DNA of 11,248 nucleotides from an uncultured Succinivibrio sp. (GTDB lineage: Bacteria > Pseudomonadota > Gammaproteobacteria > Enterobacterales > Succinivibrionaceae), in NCBI GenBank assembly GCA_900767695.1, contig CAAGAC010000063.1, positions 1 through 11,248 of the forward strand, given 5' to 3'. The position numbers and the translations under genes were made by a program. The stretch's first letter is position 1. Each line of letters starts with the position of its first letter. Shown piece after piece: positions 1 to 6,879 of the stretch. The notes beneath the pieces were generated by a model. The model saw only the letters and a list, made by a program, of their open reading frames with translations, ran no database searches and had not been told where the DNA came from.

Positions 1-1
1 G

Positions 2-106
2 TCCTCGCAGGCGCACCTGCTCAACAAGACCACGAAATCGGTATTGGATGCAATCATGGAAGACCTGGTGCAGCAAGGGAAGCTGCACATTCTGGAGGCA
101 GCTTAA
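2..106 (+). CDS. 3' end of an unidentified upstream reading frame (partial)
   Basis: This frame is open from the window edge to a TAA at 104-106 and gives 34 residues ending in LHILEAA. The peptide is hydrophilic and helix-like (for example KSVLDAIMEDLVQQGK). It does not look like the hydrophobic C-terminus expected of UrtC, the permease that usually precedes UrtD. A loose resemblance to the first helices of HU/IHF-type proteins is too weak to use. The stop lies 10 nt before the urtD start, so the frame could be the last gene of the same transcript, or simply a chance open frame. No function is assigned. Confidence 0.3.
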   Translation, partial: SSQAHLLNKTTKSVLDAIMEDLVQQGKLHILEAA

Positions 107-116
107 AATCCTCTAT

Positions 117-854
117 ATGAAGGAATTTGCCCTAGAGGTCGAGGGCCTCACGGTTTCATTCGACGGCTTCAAGGCGGTGGACGATCTCTCGTTCTACGTC
201 GACGAGGGGGGGATCCGCGTGATCATCGGCCCCAACGGGGCAGGCAAGACCACGGTTCTGGACCTCATCTGCGGCAAGACCAAGGCCACCTCGGGCTCTA
301 TAAGGTTCCGCGGCACCGAGCTTACCAAGCTCAGGGAGAACGAGATCGTGGACGCCGGGGTGGGGCGCAAGTTCCAGAACCCCTCGATCTACGAGAACCT
401 CACGGTGTTCGAGAACCTCGAGCTCTCCTACCCCAGGGGCAAGAAGGTTTTCGGCGCGCTGTTCTTCAGGCGCGATCAGGAGGTCATCGACAAGGTGCGC
501 GAGGTTGCAAGGGAGATCTTCCTCGAGGACAAGCTCGAGATGAAGGCGAGCCTCCTAAGCCACGGGCAGAAGCAGTGGCTTGAGATCGGAATGCTGCTCA
601 TCCAGAACCCCGCGCTGATGATGCTGGACGAGCCGGTCGCCGGCATGTCGGTTGCAGAGCGCAGGCAGACTGCCGAGCTGTTGCGCCGCATCACCAAGGG
701 CCGCTCGGTCATCGTCATCGAGCACGACATGAAGTTCGTCGAGGACATCGCCGACCGCGTGACGGTGATGCACCAGGGCAAGCTGCTTGCGGAGGGCAGC
801 ATGGAGAGCATCAAGAAGAACCAGCAGGTCATCGACGTGTACCTGGGCCAGTAA
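117..854 (+). CDS. urtD: Urea/short-amide ABC transporter ATP-binding protein UrtD
   Basis: This is one of two cytoplasmic ATPases that drive a branched-chain-amino-acid-type (HAAT family) ABC importer for urea. The 245-residue protein has Walker A GPNGAGKTT (38-46, K44), a Q-loop at Q87, the signature LSHGQ (147-151), Walker B MMLDEP (D171/E172) and the H-loop H203. The stretch LSHGQKQWLEIGML and the DEPVAGM after Walker B are typical of UrtD rather than LivG. The ATG at 117 is chosen because MKEFALEVEGLTVSFDGFKAV matches the usual UrtD N-terminus; the same frame is open further upstream, but that part reads as non-homologous sequence. No good Shine-Dalgarno sits at normal distance (GGAGG at 94-98 is 18 nt away), so initiation may depend on upstream translation. 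The stop overlaps the urtE ribosome site. The urtA-C genes would lie to the left, outside the window. The substrate is inferred from the family and not shown here. Confidence 0.9.
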   Translation: MKEFALEVEGLTVSFDGFKAVDDLSFYVDEGGIRVIIGPNGAGKTTVLDLICGKTKATSGSIRFRGTELTKLRENEIVDAGVGRKFQNPSIYENLTVFENLELSYPRGKKVFGALFFRRDQEVIDKVREVAREIFLEDKLEMKASLLSHGQKQWLEIGMLLIQNPALMMLDEPVAGMSVAERRQTAELLRRITKGRSVIVIEHDMKFVEDIADRVTVMHQGKLLAEGSMESIKKNQQVIDVYLGQ

Positions 855-864
855 GGAGGCGCTT

Positions 865-1554
865 ATGCTGGAACTTAAAAAATTCAAGGCAGGCTACGGC
901 GAGAGCATCGTCATCCCTGGCATGGACCTCAAGATAGCCAAGGGCGAGATAGTGGCCCTGCTCGGGCGCAACGGCATGGGCAAGACCACGCTGATGAAGT
1001 CGGTGATGGGCGTCATCAAGTCCATGGGCGGCGAGTGCCTGCTCGACGGCGAGGACGTCTCCCATCTCAAGAGCTTCGAGCGCGTGCGCAAGGGCATGGC
1101 CTTCGTGCCGCAGGGCAGGATGATCTTCGGGAGCATGACGGTCTCGGAGAACATCCAGACCGGGCTTACGGTGACGGGGGAGAAGGAGATCCCCGAGGAT
1201 CTCTACAGGCTCTTCCCGATCCTAAAGGAGTTCCGCAAGCGCCGCGGCGGCAACCTCTCGGGAGGGCAGCAGCAGCAGCTTGCGATCGCCAGGGCGCTTG
1301 CGTCAAACCCCAAGCTCCTGCTCCTGGACGAGCCCACCGAGGGCATCCAGCCCTCGATCATCAAGGACATGGCCAAGGTGCTCCGCCAGATCCGCGACGA
1401 GCGCGGGCTGACCATCTTCGTGTCCGAGCAGGTCCTGAGCTTCGCGCTCGACGTTGCAGACCGCATCGTGGTGATGGAGCGCGGCTCCATCGTCTACGAC
1501 CAGCCGCGCGACGAGACCGACGCGAACGTGGTCTCGGGCTTCCTCTCGGTCTGA
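865..1554 (+). CDS. urtE: Urea/short-amide ABC transporter ATP-binding protein UrtE
   Basis: This is the second ATPase of the urea-type importer, pairing with UrtD on the inner face of the membrane. The 229 residues match the usual UrtE length. Visible motifs are Walker A GRNGMGKTT (34-42, K40), VPQGR around the Q-loop (81-85), signature LSGGQ (131-135) and Walker B LLLLDEP (D155/E156). DEPTEGIQPSIIKD (155-168) is close to a hallmark of UrtE and separates it from LivF. The H-loop position carries Gln (Q189 in SEQ), as is common in this subfamily. The start at 865 is fixed by an excellent ribosome site, AAGGAGG at 853-859 with a 5-nt spacer, which overlaps the urtD TAA; this implies coupled translation. 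The gene ends 36 nt before a strong terminator, so it closes its operon. Confidence 0.92.
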   Translation: MLELKKFKAGYGESIVIPGMDLKIAKGEIVALLGRNGMGKTTLMKSVMGVIKSMGGECLLDGEDVSHLKSFERVRKGMAFVPQGRMIFGSMTVSENIQTGLTVTGEKEIPEDLYRLFPILKEFRKRRGGNLSGGQQQQLAIARALASNPKLLLLDEPTEGIQPSIIKDMAKVLRQIRDERGLTIFVSEQVLSFALDVADRIVVMERGSIVYDQPRDETDANVVSGFLSV

Positions 1555-1565
1555 TCCTCCCTCGG

Positions 1566-1583
1566 CCGCCGCCGATGCGGCGG
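1566..1583 (+). other. GC-rich hairpin just after urtE
   Basis: CCGCCGC (1566-1572) pairs perfectly with GCGGCGG (1577-1583) around a CGAT tetraloop. It is followed by TCTTATT, which is too poor in T for a convincing terminator by itself. It stands 7 nt before the real terminator and may back it up or protect the 3' end of the message from exonucleases. Confidence 0.5.
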
Positions 1584-1590
1584 TCTTATT

Positions 1591-1627
1591 CAGCCTGCTG
1601 TTTCGAGTCGACGGCAGGCTGTTTTTT
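1591..1627 (+). terminator. Rho-independent terminator of the urt operon
   Basis: CAGCCTGC (1591-1598) pairs perfectly with GCAGGCTG (1614-1621). The stem can be extended inward by a few weaker pairs (T1599-G1613, G1600-C1612, T1601-A1611). A run of six T (1622-1627) follows directly. This is a textbook intrinsic terminator, so the AAA/nuclease gene downstream probably needs its own promoter. Confidence 0.9.
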
Positions 1628-1648
1628 CTCCCGCGCTTGAAGCGCTGG

Positions 1649-1677
1649 CTGTGCTTGGGCAGGCAGTAACGTACAAT
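1649..1677 (+). promoter_or_regulatory. Weak candidate promoter for the AAA/nuclease gene
   Basis: TACAAT (1672-1677) matches the sigma-70 -10 hexamer at five of six positions and lies 29 nt before the ATG at 1707. The hexamer 17 nt upstream, CTGTGC (1649-1654), is a poor -35. TTGGGC (1655-1660) is a better hexamer but is only 11 nt away. The interval after the terminator must contain a promoter if this gene is expressed, and this is the best site seen. Confidence 0.4.
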
Positions 1678-1706
1678 GCCTTAAAACTCATGCTGAAGGG
1701 GAGGCC

Positions 1707-3437
1707 ATGGCTTTCAAGAGGATCATCGTAGGCAACCCGTCCTATTCCCAGGCGATGAAGAACGGCTGGGCCATCGTCGACAAGACCAGGTTCATAGAGC
1801 GCCTGGAGAATGCTGGAACGATGGCTCCCGTGTTCCTGTGCCCACGCCGCTTTGGCAAGACCTTCCTGACGGACATGCTTTGCTGCTACTACGACATGAG
1901 CCTTGAGGGCGATTTCGAGGAGAACTTCAAGGGGACCTGGATCTGCTCGCACAAGACCGCCAGCGCAAGCTCCTACTGCTGCCTGTGCCTTGACTTCTCG
2001 TCAGTTTCACTAGCACCGTCCGAATAGGAGGGAAGCGTTGCGGATGAGCTGGCAACTGGCTTGCGCGATTTCACGGACAGGTACCCTGAGCTCGGGCTGC
2101 CTTATGAGCAGATAGAGCAGGCAGGAGGCAGGTCTCCGGTCGGACTCTTAAAGGACTTCTTTGGAAGGTTCAGGACCAATGCACGGCATGGCGAGAGGAT
2201 CTTCGCCATAATCGATGAATACGATCACTTCGCCAATGCCATTCTGGCCAAGGACAAGGAGGCATTCAGGCAGATCACCTCAACTGCGGCGGATCACGAG
2301 GGCCTGATCAAGCAGATCTACGCCTGCCTCAAGCAGTTCTACGCTGGAAACAGGCGCAAGCCCATAGACAGGTTCTTCATCACCGGAGTCTCCGCAGTGT
2401 CGCTCGACTCGCTTGTCTCCGGATTCAACATTGCGACCAACATCAGCACTGATCCCGAGTTTGGCGCGATGGCCGGCTTCACTCATGACGAGCTGTCGAG
2501 GCTTGTCGATGAAACCGTTGACTTCAGCGCCTTGTCTCCGCTGGCCAAGAAAGACCTGATGTGGGTCATGGAGAAGCACTATGACGGGTATGCGTTCTCC
2601 AGCGATGGCCGGGAGCGCGTGTTCAACTCGAACATGTGCGTGGCTTTCCTGTACGACGTGGTGAGGAATGGGAAGCTCCCCGACATCATGCCGGGCAGTG
2701 CAGGCGATGACCTCGCAGGGCTTGACGGCCTGCTGAGGCTCTCTGATGAGAAGGCCCAGGAAATCATCTGCGACATGATTTTCCGCCGCGGCGACATAAC
2801 AACAGTCGGCGAGCCGGGAGAGCTCAACTTGAACCATGCCGAAAGCTTCGATTTCGCCCAGGCCGTGTGGATGCTCTACTATCTTGGCTACCTGACCATG
2901 TGCGAGTCCCCCGGAAGCACGAAGTACCGCTGTCCAAATGAAACAGCCTACCAGGCATTCGCCGACTATCTTGCAGTGAAGATGGGATTTGGCGCCGCGT
3001 CATCCCGGGACGTGAGCAGGATCCTCAGAAACGGCGACGCCGGCGGCCTGGCCAGGGAGGCGGAGAAGTGCATTGCAGAACTGCCTGATTCCGCCTTTTC
3101 CGGCTTCAATGAGCGCAGCCTGCAGCTGTGCTTCCACTACATCATCAAGTGGCGCGCTGAAAAAAAGGCCGAGTCCATTCCCGAGGCAGACACAGGAGAG
3201 CATGGGAGAGTTGACCTGCTTGTAATAAACAAGACCGGCGGGCCCGACCTGATGCTTGAGTTCAAGTACATCTCCAAGTCCAGGGCGGACGACGCCAGGG
3301 TGGCCAGGGCTCTTGGCGAGGCCAGGTCCCAGCTGGAGAGGTACAAGGCAGCGCCAAGGTTCAAGGACAATGGAAGGCTCAAGGCCTATGCGATGGTCTT
3401 CGTGGGACCCAAGGCGGTGAAGGTCGAGGAGGTCTAG
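1707..3437 (+). pseudogene. AAA-ATPase-like / PD-(D/E)XK nuclease family protein, interrupted by an in-frame amber codon
   Basis: The frame codes for a member of the AAA-ATPase-like plus C-terminal PD-(D/E)XK nuclease family (Pfam types AAA-ATPase_like and PDDEXK_9). These are often present in many copies in gut bacteria, and their role is not established. The start ATG follows AAGGGGAGG. Residues 44-52 are FLCPRRFGKT-like, the family's variant Walker A. A TAG at 2025-2027 replaces codon 107, after SLAPSE. Translation past it continues in the same frame (EGSVADELATGLRDFTDRYPE) to the TAG at 3435, so this is one substitution and not a frameshift. The second part has Walker B FAIIDEYD (composite D170/E171) and an intact nuclease motif, GRVDLLV...LMLEFK (D503, E518, K520). 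Full length would be 576 codons, normal for the family. Codon use (AGG, ATA, TCA) is less biased than in the glyA cluster, which fits an accessory gene. It is most likely a recent nonsense allele; suppression, readthrough or a sequencing error are alternatives. Confidence 0.85.
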
Positions 3438-3541
3438 GAAAGCCTCCCGAAGATTCAAGCCAGGTCCGGGCAGCCCAAGGCATCCCGCTCTTGCCCGGCC
3501 CCGGCAGGCAGGCGCGGCCGCCGCTCCAAGCTTGGCTGAGA

Positions 3542-3587
3542 GGATGCGGGGCTGCCCTTGGACCTGCGGGTTCCAGTCTCCGCATCT
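3542..3587 (+). other. Nested-helix (possible structured RNA) segment
   Basis: GATGCGG (3543-3549) is perfectly complementary to CCGCATC (3580-3586), and G3542-T3587 can add a wobble pair. Inside, GGACC (3560-3564) folds back on GG-TTCC (3569-3574) with one bulged T and a TGCG loop. This gives a closing helix with an inner hairpin. It lies about 100 nt before the candidate glyA -10, so it would be transcribed mainly as 3' tail of the upstream gene. No known RNA family is recognised. Confidence 0.35.
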
Positions 3588-3628
3588 GCCTCATCTTTGG
3601 CCTTCACGATTCAGAATGCCGCTCAAGG

Positions 3629-3649
3629 CGCGAAGCCATGCCCTTCGCG
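3629..3649 (+). repeat. Inverted repeat with perfect 7-bp arms
   Basis: CGCGAAG (3629-3635) and CTTCGCG (3643-3649) are perfect inverted copies separated by CCATGCC. Neither strand has a T run after the hairpin, so it is not a good terminator. It sits 43 nt upstream of the candidate glyA promoter and could be a structural relic or a binding site. Confidence 0.4.
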
Positions 3650-3674
3650 GCGCAAAAACCCTTGCCCTTTGCCG

Positions 3675-3686
3675 GGAACGCGTTCC
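3675..3686 (+). promoter_or_regulatory. Perfect 12-bp palindrome, candidate operator for glyA
   Basis: GGAACGCGTTCC is fully self-complementary and lies at the -35/spacer region of the candidate glyA promoter, where a bound dimeric repressor would block polymerase. It does not match the PurR consensus, the well-known glyA regulator of enterobacteria. The cognate protein is unknown. Confidence 0.4.
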
Positions 3687-3691
3687 AAAAA

Positions 3692-3700
3692 TGTTAAAAT
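3692..3700 (+). promoter_or_regulatory. Candidate extended -10 promoter of the glyA-rib-nusB-thiL cluster
   Basis: TGTTAAAAT has the TGn extension followed by TAAAAT (3695-3700), five of six matches to the -10 hexamer. No good -35 lies 16-18 nt upstream, which is acceptable for an extended -10 promoter. Transcription would start near 3707 and give a leader of about 50 nt before the glyA ATG. Confidence 0.5.
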
Positions 3701-3714
3701 CGTCACGTGTTTTT

Positions 3715-3729
3715 TGCCTGGTCTAGGCA
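3715..3729 (+). other. Small leader hairpin before glyA
   Basis: TGCCT (3715-3719) pairs with AGGCA (3725-3729) around GGTCT. It would sit near the 5' end of the inferred glyA message, 15 nt before the GAGGA ribosome site, and might affect message stability. The stem is short and could be chance. Confidence 0.25.
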
Positions 3730-3756
3730 TTTGTGTCTGTGTCTGAGGAATATCGA

Positions 3757-5019
3757 ATGAGCTACATCAACAAGGCCAAGTCAATCGCCGAGTACGATCC
3801 CGATCTGTGGAAGGCAATCGCTGGCGAGAACCAGCGCCAGGAGGACCACATCGAGCTGATCGCCTCCGAAAACTACGCTTCCAAGTGCGTGATGGAGGCC
3901 CAGGGCTCCCAGCTTACCAACAAGTACGCCGAGGGCTATCCGGGGAAGCGCTACTACGGCGGCTGCGAGTACGTTGACGTCGTCGAGCGCCTGGCCATCG
4001 AGCGCGCCTGCAAGCTCTTCCACTGCGACTACGCCAACGTGCAGCCGCACGCAGGCTCGCAGGCCAATGCCTGCGCCTACGCCGCCATGTGCAAGCCCGG
4101 CGACACCATCCTCGGACTGTCCCTCTCCTCGGGCGGCCACCTGACCCACGGCTCGAAGGTCAACTTCTCGGGCAAGATCTACAACGCGGTCGGCTACGAG
4201 GTGAACGAGAGCGGCGTCATCGACTACGAGGAAGTCAGGCAGAAGGCCCTGGAGTGCAAGCCCAAGGTCATCGTCGGCGGCTTCTCGGCCTACTCCGGGA
4301 TCGTCGACTGGAAGAAGCTCCGCGAGATCGCCGATGAAGTCGGCGCCTACCTCATGGTCGACATGGCCCACGTCGCAGGCCTCGTCGCCGCAGGCGTCTA
4401 TCCCAGCCCCATCGACTACGCGCACGTCGTGACCTCCACGACCCACAAGTCCCTGGGCGGCCCGCGCTCTGGCTTCATCCTCTCCAACTGCCACGACCAG
4501 GACCTCTACAAGCGCCTGAACTCCGCCGTCTTCCCGGGCAACCAGGGCGGCCCGCTCATGCACATCGTCGCGGCCAAGGCCATCGTCTTCAAGGAGGCCA
4601 TGGAGCCGTGGTACGTCGAGTACCAGAAGCAGGTCGTCAAGAACGCCCAGCTCCTGGCCTCCGAGATCCAGAAGCGCGGCTACAAGATCGTCTCCGGCGG
4701 CACCCACAACCACCTGATGCTCGTCGACTTCAGCGATCGCGAGATGACCGGCAAGGACGCCGAGGCGGCGCTGGGCAAGGCCAACATCACCGTGAACAAG
4801 AACACCGTTCCGGGCGAGAAGCGCTCCCCGTTCATCACCTCCGGCATCCGCGTCGGAACCCCGGCCTGCACCCGCAGGGGCTTCAAGGAGCCCGAGATCA
4901 AGGAGCTCGCCTCGATCATCTGCGACGTGCTGGACAACTACCAGGACGATGCCGTGATCGCCAAGTGCAAGGAGCGCGCGGTCGATCTCTGCAGGCGCTT
5001 CCCGGTCTACAAGGACTGA
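3757..5019 (+). CDS. glyA: Serine hydroxymethyltransferase
   Basis: This cytoplasmic PLP enzyme converts serine and tetrahydrofolate to glycine and 5,10-methylene-tetrahydrofolate, the main source of one-carbon units. The 420 residues compare with 417 in E. coli and are closely similar along the whole length. The PLP lysine is K231 in STTHKSLGGPR. VDMAHVAGLVAAG (201-213) holds the cofactor-binding Asp and His. GGHLTHG (126-132) keeps the His that stacks on PLP, but the two residues before it are SS where E. coli has AH. IELIASENY (32-40) and QLTNKYAEGYPGKRYYGGCEYVD (52-74) are family hallmarks. ATG 3757 is chosen over an in-frame GTG at 3733 because GAGGA (3745-3749) lies 7 nt before it and SYINKAKSIAEYDPDLW aligns with the family N-terminus. 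It is the first gene of the cluster. Strong use of C-ending codons suggests high expression. Confidence 0.97.
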   Translation: MSYINKAKSIAEYDPDLWKAIAGENQRQEDHIELIASENYASKCVMEAQGSQLTNKYAEGYPGKRYYGGCEYVDVVERLAIERACKLFHCDYANVQPHAGSQANACAYAAMCKPGDTILGLSLSSGGHLTHGSKVNFSGKIYNAVGYEVNESGVIDYEEVRQKALECKPKVIVGGFSAYSGIVDWKKLREIADEVGAYLMVDMAHVAGLVAAGVYPSPIDYAHVVTSTTHKSLGGPRSGFILSNCHDQDLYKRLNSAVFPGNQGGPLMHIVAAKAIVFKEAMEPWYVEYQKQVVKNAQLLASEIQKRGYKIVSGGTHNHLMLVDFSDREMTGKDAEAALGKANITVNKNTVPGEKRSPFITSGIRVGTPACTRRGFKEPEIKELASIICDVLDNYQDDAVIAKCKERAVDLCRRFPVYKD

Positions 5020-5029
5020 GGCTTCGCCC

Positions 5030-6211
5030 TTGAAGGAGAAGTCCCAGGAAAAGCTTGACCGCCGCTACATGGCGCGGGCCTTGAAGCTCGCGTCGCACGG
5101 CCTGTACACCGCCTCGCCAAACCCGGCGGTGGGCTGCGTCATCGTGCGCGGCGGCAAGATCATCGGCGAGGGCTGGCACCACCGTGCCGGAGAAGGCCAC
5201 GCCGAAATCATGGCTTTGGAGAACGCGGGCGGGAGCGTCAAGGGCGCGACCGCCTACGTCACCCTGGAGCCATGCTCCCATTACGGAAGGACCCCTCCGT
5301 GCGCGGTAAGGCTCGTGCACGAGGGGATCAAGCGCTGCGTCATCGCCGTGGGGGATCCAAACCCCAAGGTCTCGGGGCGCGGCGTCCGGATCCTTGAGAG
5401 CGCCGGAATCGAAGTCAAGTCCGGCGTCCTCGAAAAGAAGGCCTGGTTTTTAAACCGCGCCTTCATGAAGGGCATCACCCAGAACCGCCCCTTCGTCACC
5501 TTGAAGTCGGGCATGAGCCTTGACTCGAAGGTTGCGCTCAAGAACGGCCAGAGCCAGTGGATCACGGGCCAAAGGGCTCGCGCCTGCGGGATGGACCTGA
5601 GGGCGCGCTGCGATGCCGTCATCACGGGCTCTGGCACCGTCATGGCCGACAACCCGCGCCTTAGCGTGCGGTACGACGAGCTGCCGTCCAAGGCCAAGAA
5701 GCTCGTCTCGCGCGAGGATACAAGGCAGCCTCTCAAGGTCGTGCTCGACTCGCGCGCGAGGCTCAATCCCGCCGACTGGGATCTCTTCAAGACAGGCGGG
5801 AAGGTGCTCTGGTGCACAGCATTGAAGGGCAGGGCGCAGGAGACTAGGAAGGAGCAGCTGGACGACCGCGTCACCAGGCTCTATCTCCCCGCGGAAGGCG
5901 GGAGGATCTCGCTGCCGTCTCTCCTCGACTATCTGGGAGGGCTGCAGCTTCGCAGCGTGCTCGTCGAGGCAGGCGGCGTCCTCTCGGGCGCCTTCATCGC
6001 CTCGGGGCTTGTGGACGAGATCTACGCCTTCGTGGCGCCCGCGCTCCTAGGCGACTCGTCGCAGGCAGCCTTCGCGCTCGAGGCCCCGCAGGCGCTTGCC
6101 AATGCCCAGCGCTTCAAGCTCCACAGCGTCAAGAAGCTTGGCGAGGACGCGAGGCTCCACTACCTGGGCGCCTTCGCCTCCTCGGGCCTTGCCTTGCACG
6201 AGGGCAAGTGA
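5030..6211 (+). CDS. ribD: Bifunctional riboflavin deaminase/reductase RibD
   Basis: RibD carries out steps two and three of riboflavin synthesis: deamination of the pyrimidinone and NADPH-dependent reduction of the ribosyl chain. The N-terminal deaminase domain (about 10-155) has the zinc/catalytic set HAE (H57, E59) and PCSHYGRTPPC (C82, C91). The reductase domain (about 160-385) starts at RPFVTLKSGMSLDSKVAL and contains DNPRLSVR. At 393 residues it is slightly longer than the E. coli protein (367). The start is uncertain. TTG 5030, 10 nt after glyA, gives an N-terminus that aligns with the family (LDRRYMARALKLA against E. coli DEYYMARALKLA) but lacks a ribosome site; the next in-frame ATG, 5069, would cut into the first helix. 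The stop overlaps the ribE start by one base. Confidence 0.95.
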   Translation: MKEKSQEKLDRRYMARALKLASHGLYTASPNPAVGCVIVRGGKIIGEGWHHRAGEGHAEIMALENAGGSVKGATAYVTLEPCSHYGRTPPCAVRLVHEGIKRCVIAVGDPNPKVSGRGVRILESAGIEVKSGVLEKKAWFLNRAFMKGITQNRPFVTLKSGMSLDSKVALKNGQSQWITGQRARACGMDLRARCDAVITGSGTVMADNPRLSVRYDELPSKAKKLVSREDTRQPLKVVLDSRARLNPADWDLFKTGGKVLWCTALKGRAQETRKEQLDDRVTRLYLPAEGGRISLPSLLDYLGGLQLRSVLVEAGGVLSGAFIASGLVDEIYAFVAPALLGDSSQAAFALEAPQALANAQRFKLHSVKKLGEDARLHYLGAFASSGLALHEGK

Positions 6212-6867
6212 TGTTCACCGGGATAATCGAGGCTGTGGGTAGCCTCATGGCGGTAACGCCGCGCGCGGGAGGCGCCAGCGCCTCCATCAGCGCGCCGCAG
6301 GAGTTCCTCGACAGCGAGGCCGTCAAGCTTGGCGACTCGATTGCCTGCAACGGGGTCTGCCTGACCGTTACCTCGCTTGGCGCGGGAAGCTTCACCGCCG
6401 ACATGTCCTCGGAGACCATGAGGGTGACCTGCTTTGGCTCCTACAGCCGCGGCACGCTCATCAACCTCGAGGCCGCCTGCACGCCCAACACCCATCTTGG
6501 GGGGCACATCGTGCAGGGCCACGTCGACGGGATCGGGACCGTGAGATCGCGCGCCGACAGGCCCGACTCGACGGACATCATGATCGCGCTGCCGCCTGAG
6601 ATGCTCAGGTACGTCGCGATGAAAGGATCAGTCGCCGTGGACGGCGTCTCGCTCACCGTCAACGGCATCGAGGGCGATCTGATGCGCCTCACACTCATCC
6701 CCCACACCATGGGGGCGGCGGCCATCTCGAACTGGCGCCCCGGCGCGAGGGTCAACCTGGAGGCCGACGTCATCGCGCGCTATCTTGAGCGGCTGTCGCA
6801 GTTTTCAGGCGGCGCCGGAGCGCAGGGCGGCCTTACCATGGAATCGCTCATAGAAAACGGGTTCTAA
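6211..6867 (+). CDS. ribE: Riboflavin synthase alpha chain
   Basis: This enzyme dismutates two molecules of 6,7-dimethyl-8-ribityllumazine to riboflavin and the pyrimidine that RibH reuses; the active form is a trimer. The 218 residues show the classic duplicated lumazine-binding barrels. The first starts with MFTGIIEAVG and contains CNGVCLTV (47-54). The second starts at GGHIVQGHVDGIG (97-109) and contains VDGVSLTV (143-150). The start ATG shares its A with the ribD TGA (TGATG), so the two are translationally coupled. A GTG one codon earlier is in frame but would add a residue before the invariant MFTG. The gene is named ribE here (ribC in E. coli usage). Confidence 0.96.
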   Translation: MFTGIIEAVGSLMAVTPRAGGASASISAPQEFLDSEAVKLGDSIACNGVCLTVTSLGAGSFTADMSSETMRVTCFGSYSRGTLINLEAACTPNTHLGGHIVQGHVDGIGTVRSRADRPDSTDIMIALPPEMLRYVAMKGSVAVDGVSLTVNGIEGDLMRLTLIPHTMGAAAISNWRPGARVNLEADVIARYLERLSQFSGGAGAQGGLTMESLIENGF

Positions 6868-6879
6868 TCTGGAGTAACT

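Larger units (their letters stand above)
3438..3756 (+). other. Gene-free interval upstream of glyA
   Basis: About 320 nt without a credible gene; the short open frames here have no ribosome sites or recognisable products. The first two thirds are very G+C rich and carry several inverted repeats (one is CCGGGCA at 3466-3472 pairing with TGCCCGG at 3492-3498, with a 19-nt loop), none followed by a T run. No intrinsic terminator is therefore seen for the AAA/nuclease gene. From about 3653 the sequence turns A+T rich and contains the likely glyA promoter and leader. Individual elements are listed separately. Confidence 0.7.

Noticed and set aside
3568..3585. T-arm-like GTTCCAGTC suggesting a tRNA remnant
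   Set aside because: No acceptor stem, D-arm or anticodon arm can be built around it, and the apparent stem is better explained by the longer GATGCGG/CCGCATC helix.
3536..3586. Partial resemblance to a TPP riboswitch (CTGAGA at 3536-3541, then CCCTTGGACCTG)
   Set aside because: The highly conserved second half of the thi box (GATCTGG...CCAGCG.AGGGA) is missing, the expected helices do not form, the element lies upstream of the likely promoter, and glyA is not a thiamine gene.
3629..3649. The CGCGAAG/CTTCGCG hairpin as terminator of the AAA/nuclease gene
   Set aside because: It is followed by GCGCAAAAACCC and not by T residues, and the opposite strand also lacks a T run.
3491..3746. Several overlapping short open frames before glyA
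   Set aside because: They have no ribosome sites, overlap each other in all frames in G+C-rich DNA, and give low-complexity peptides without family resemblance.
3781..4713. Long minus-strand open frame opposite glyA (and similar ones opposite ribD, nusB and the fkpA-like gene)
   Set aside because: Antisense shadows caused by high third-position G+C; their Val/Leu/Asp-rich translations mirror the codon bias of the real genes.
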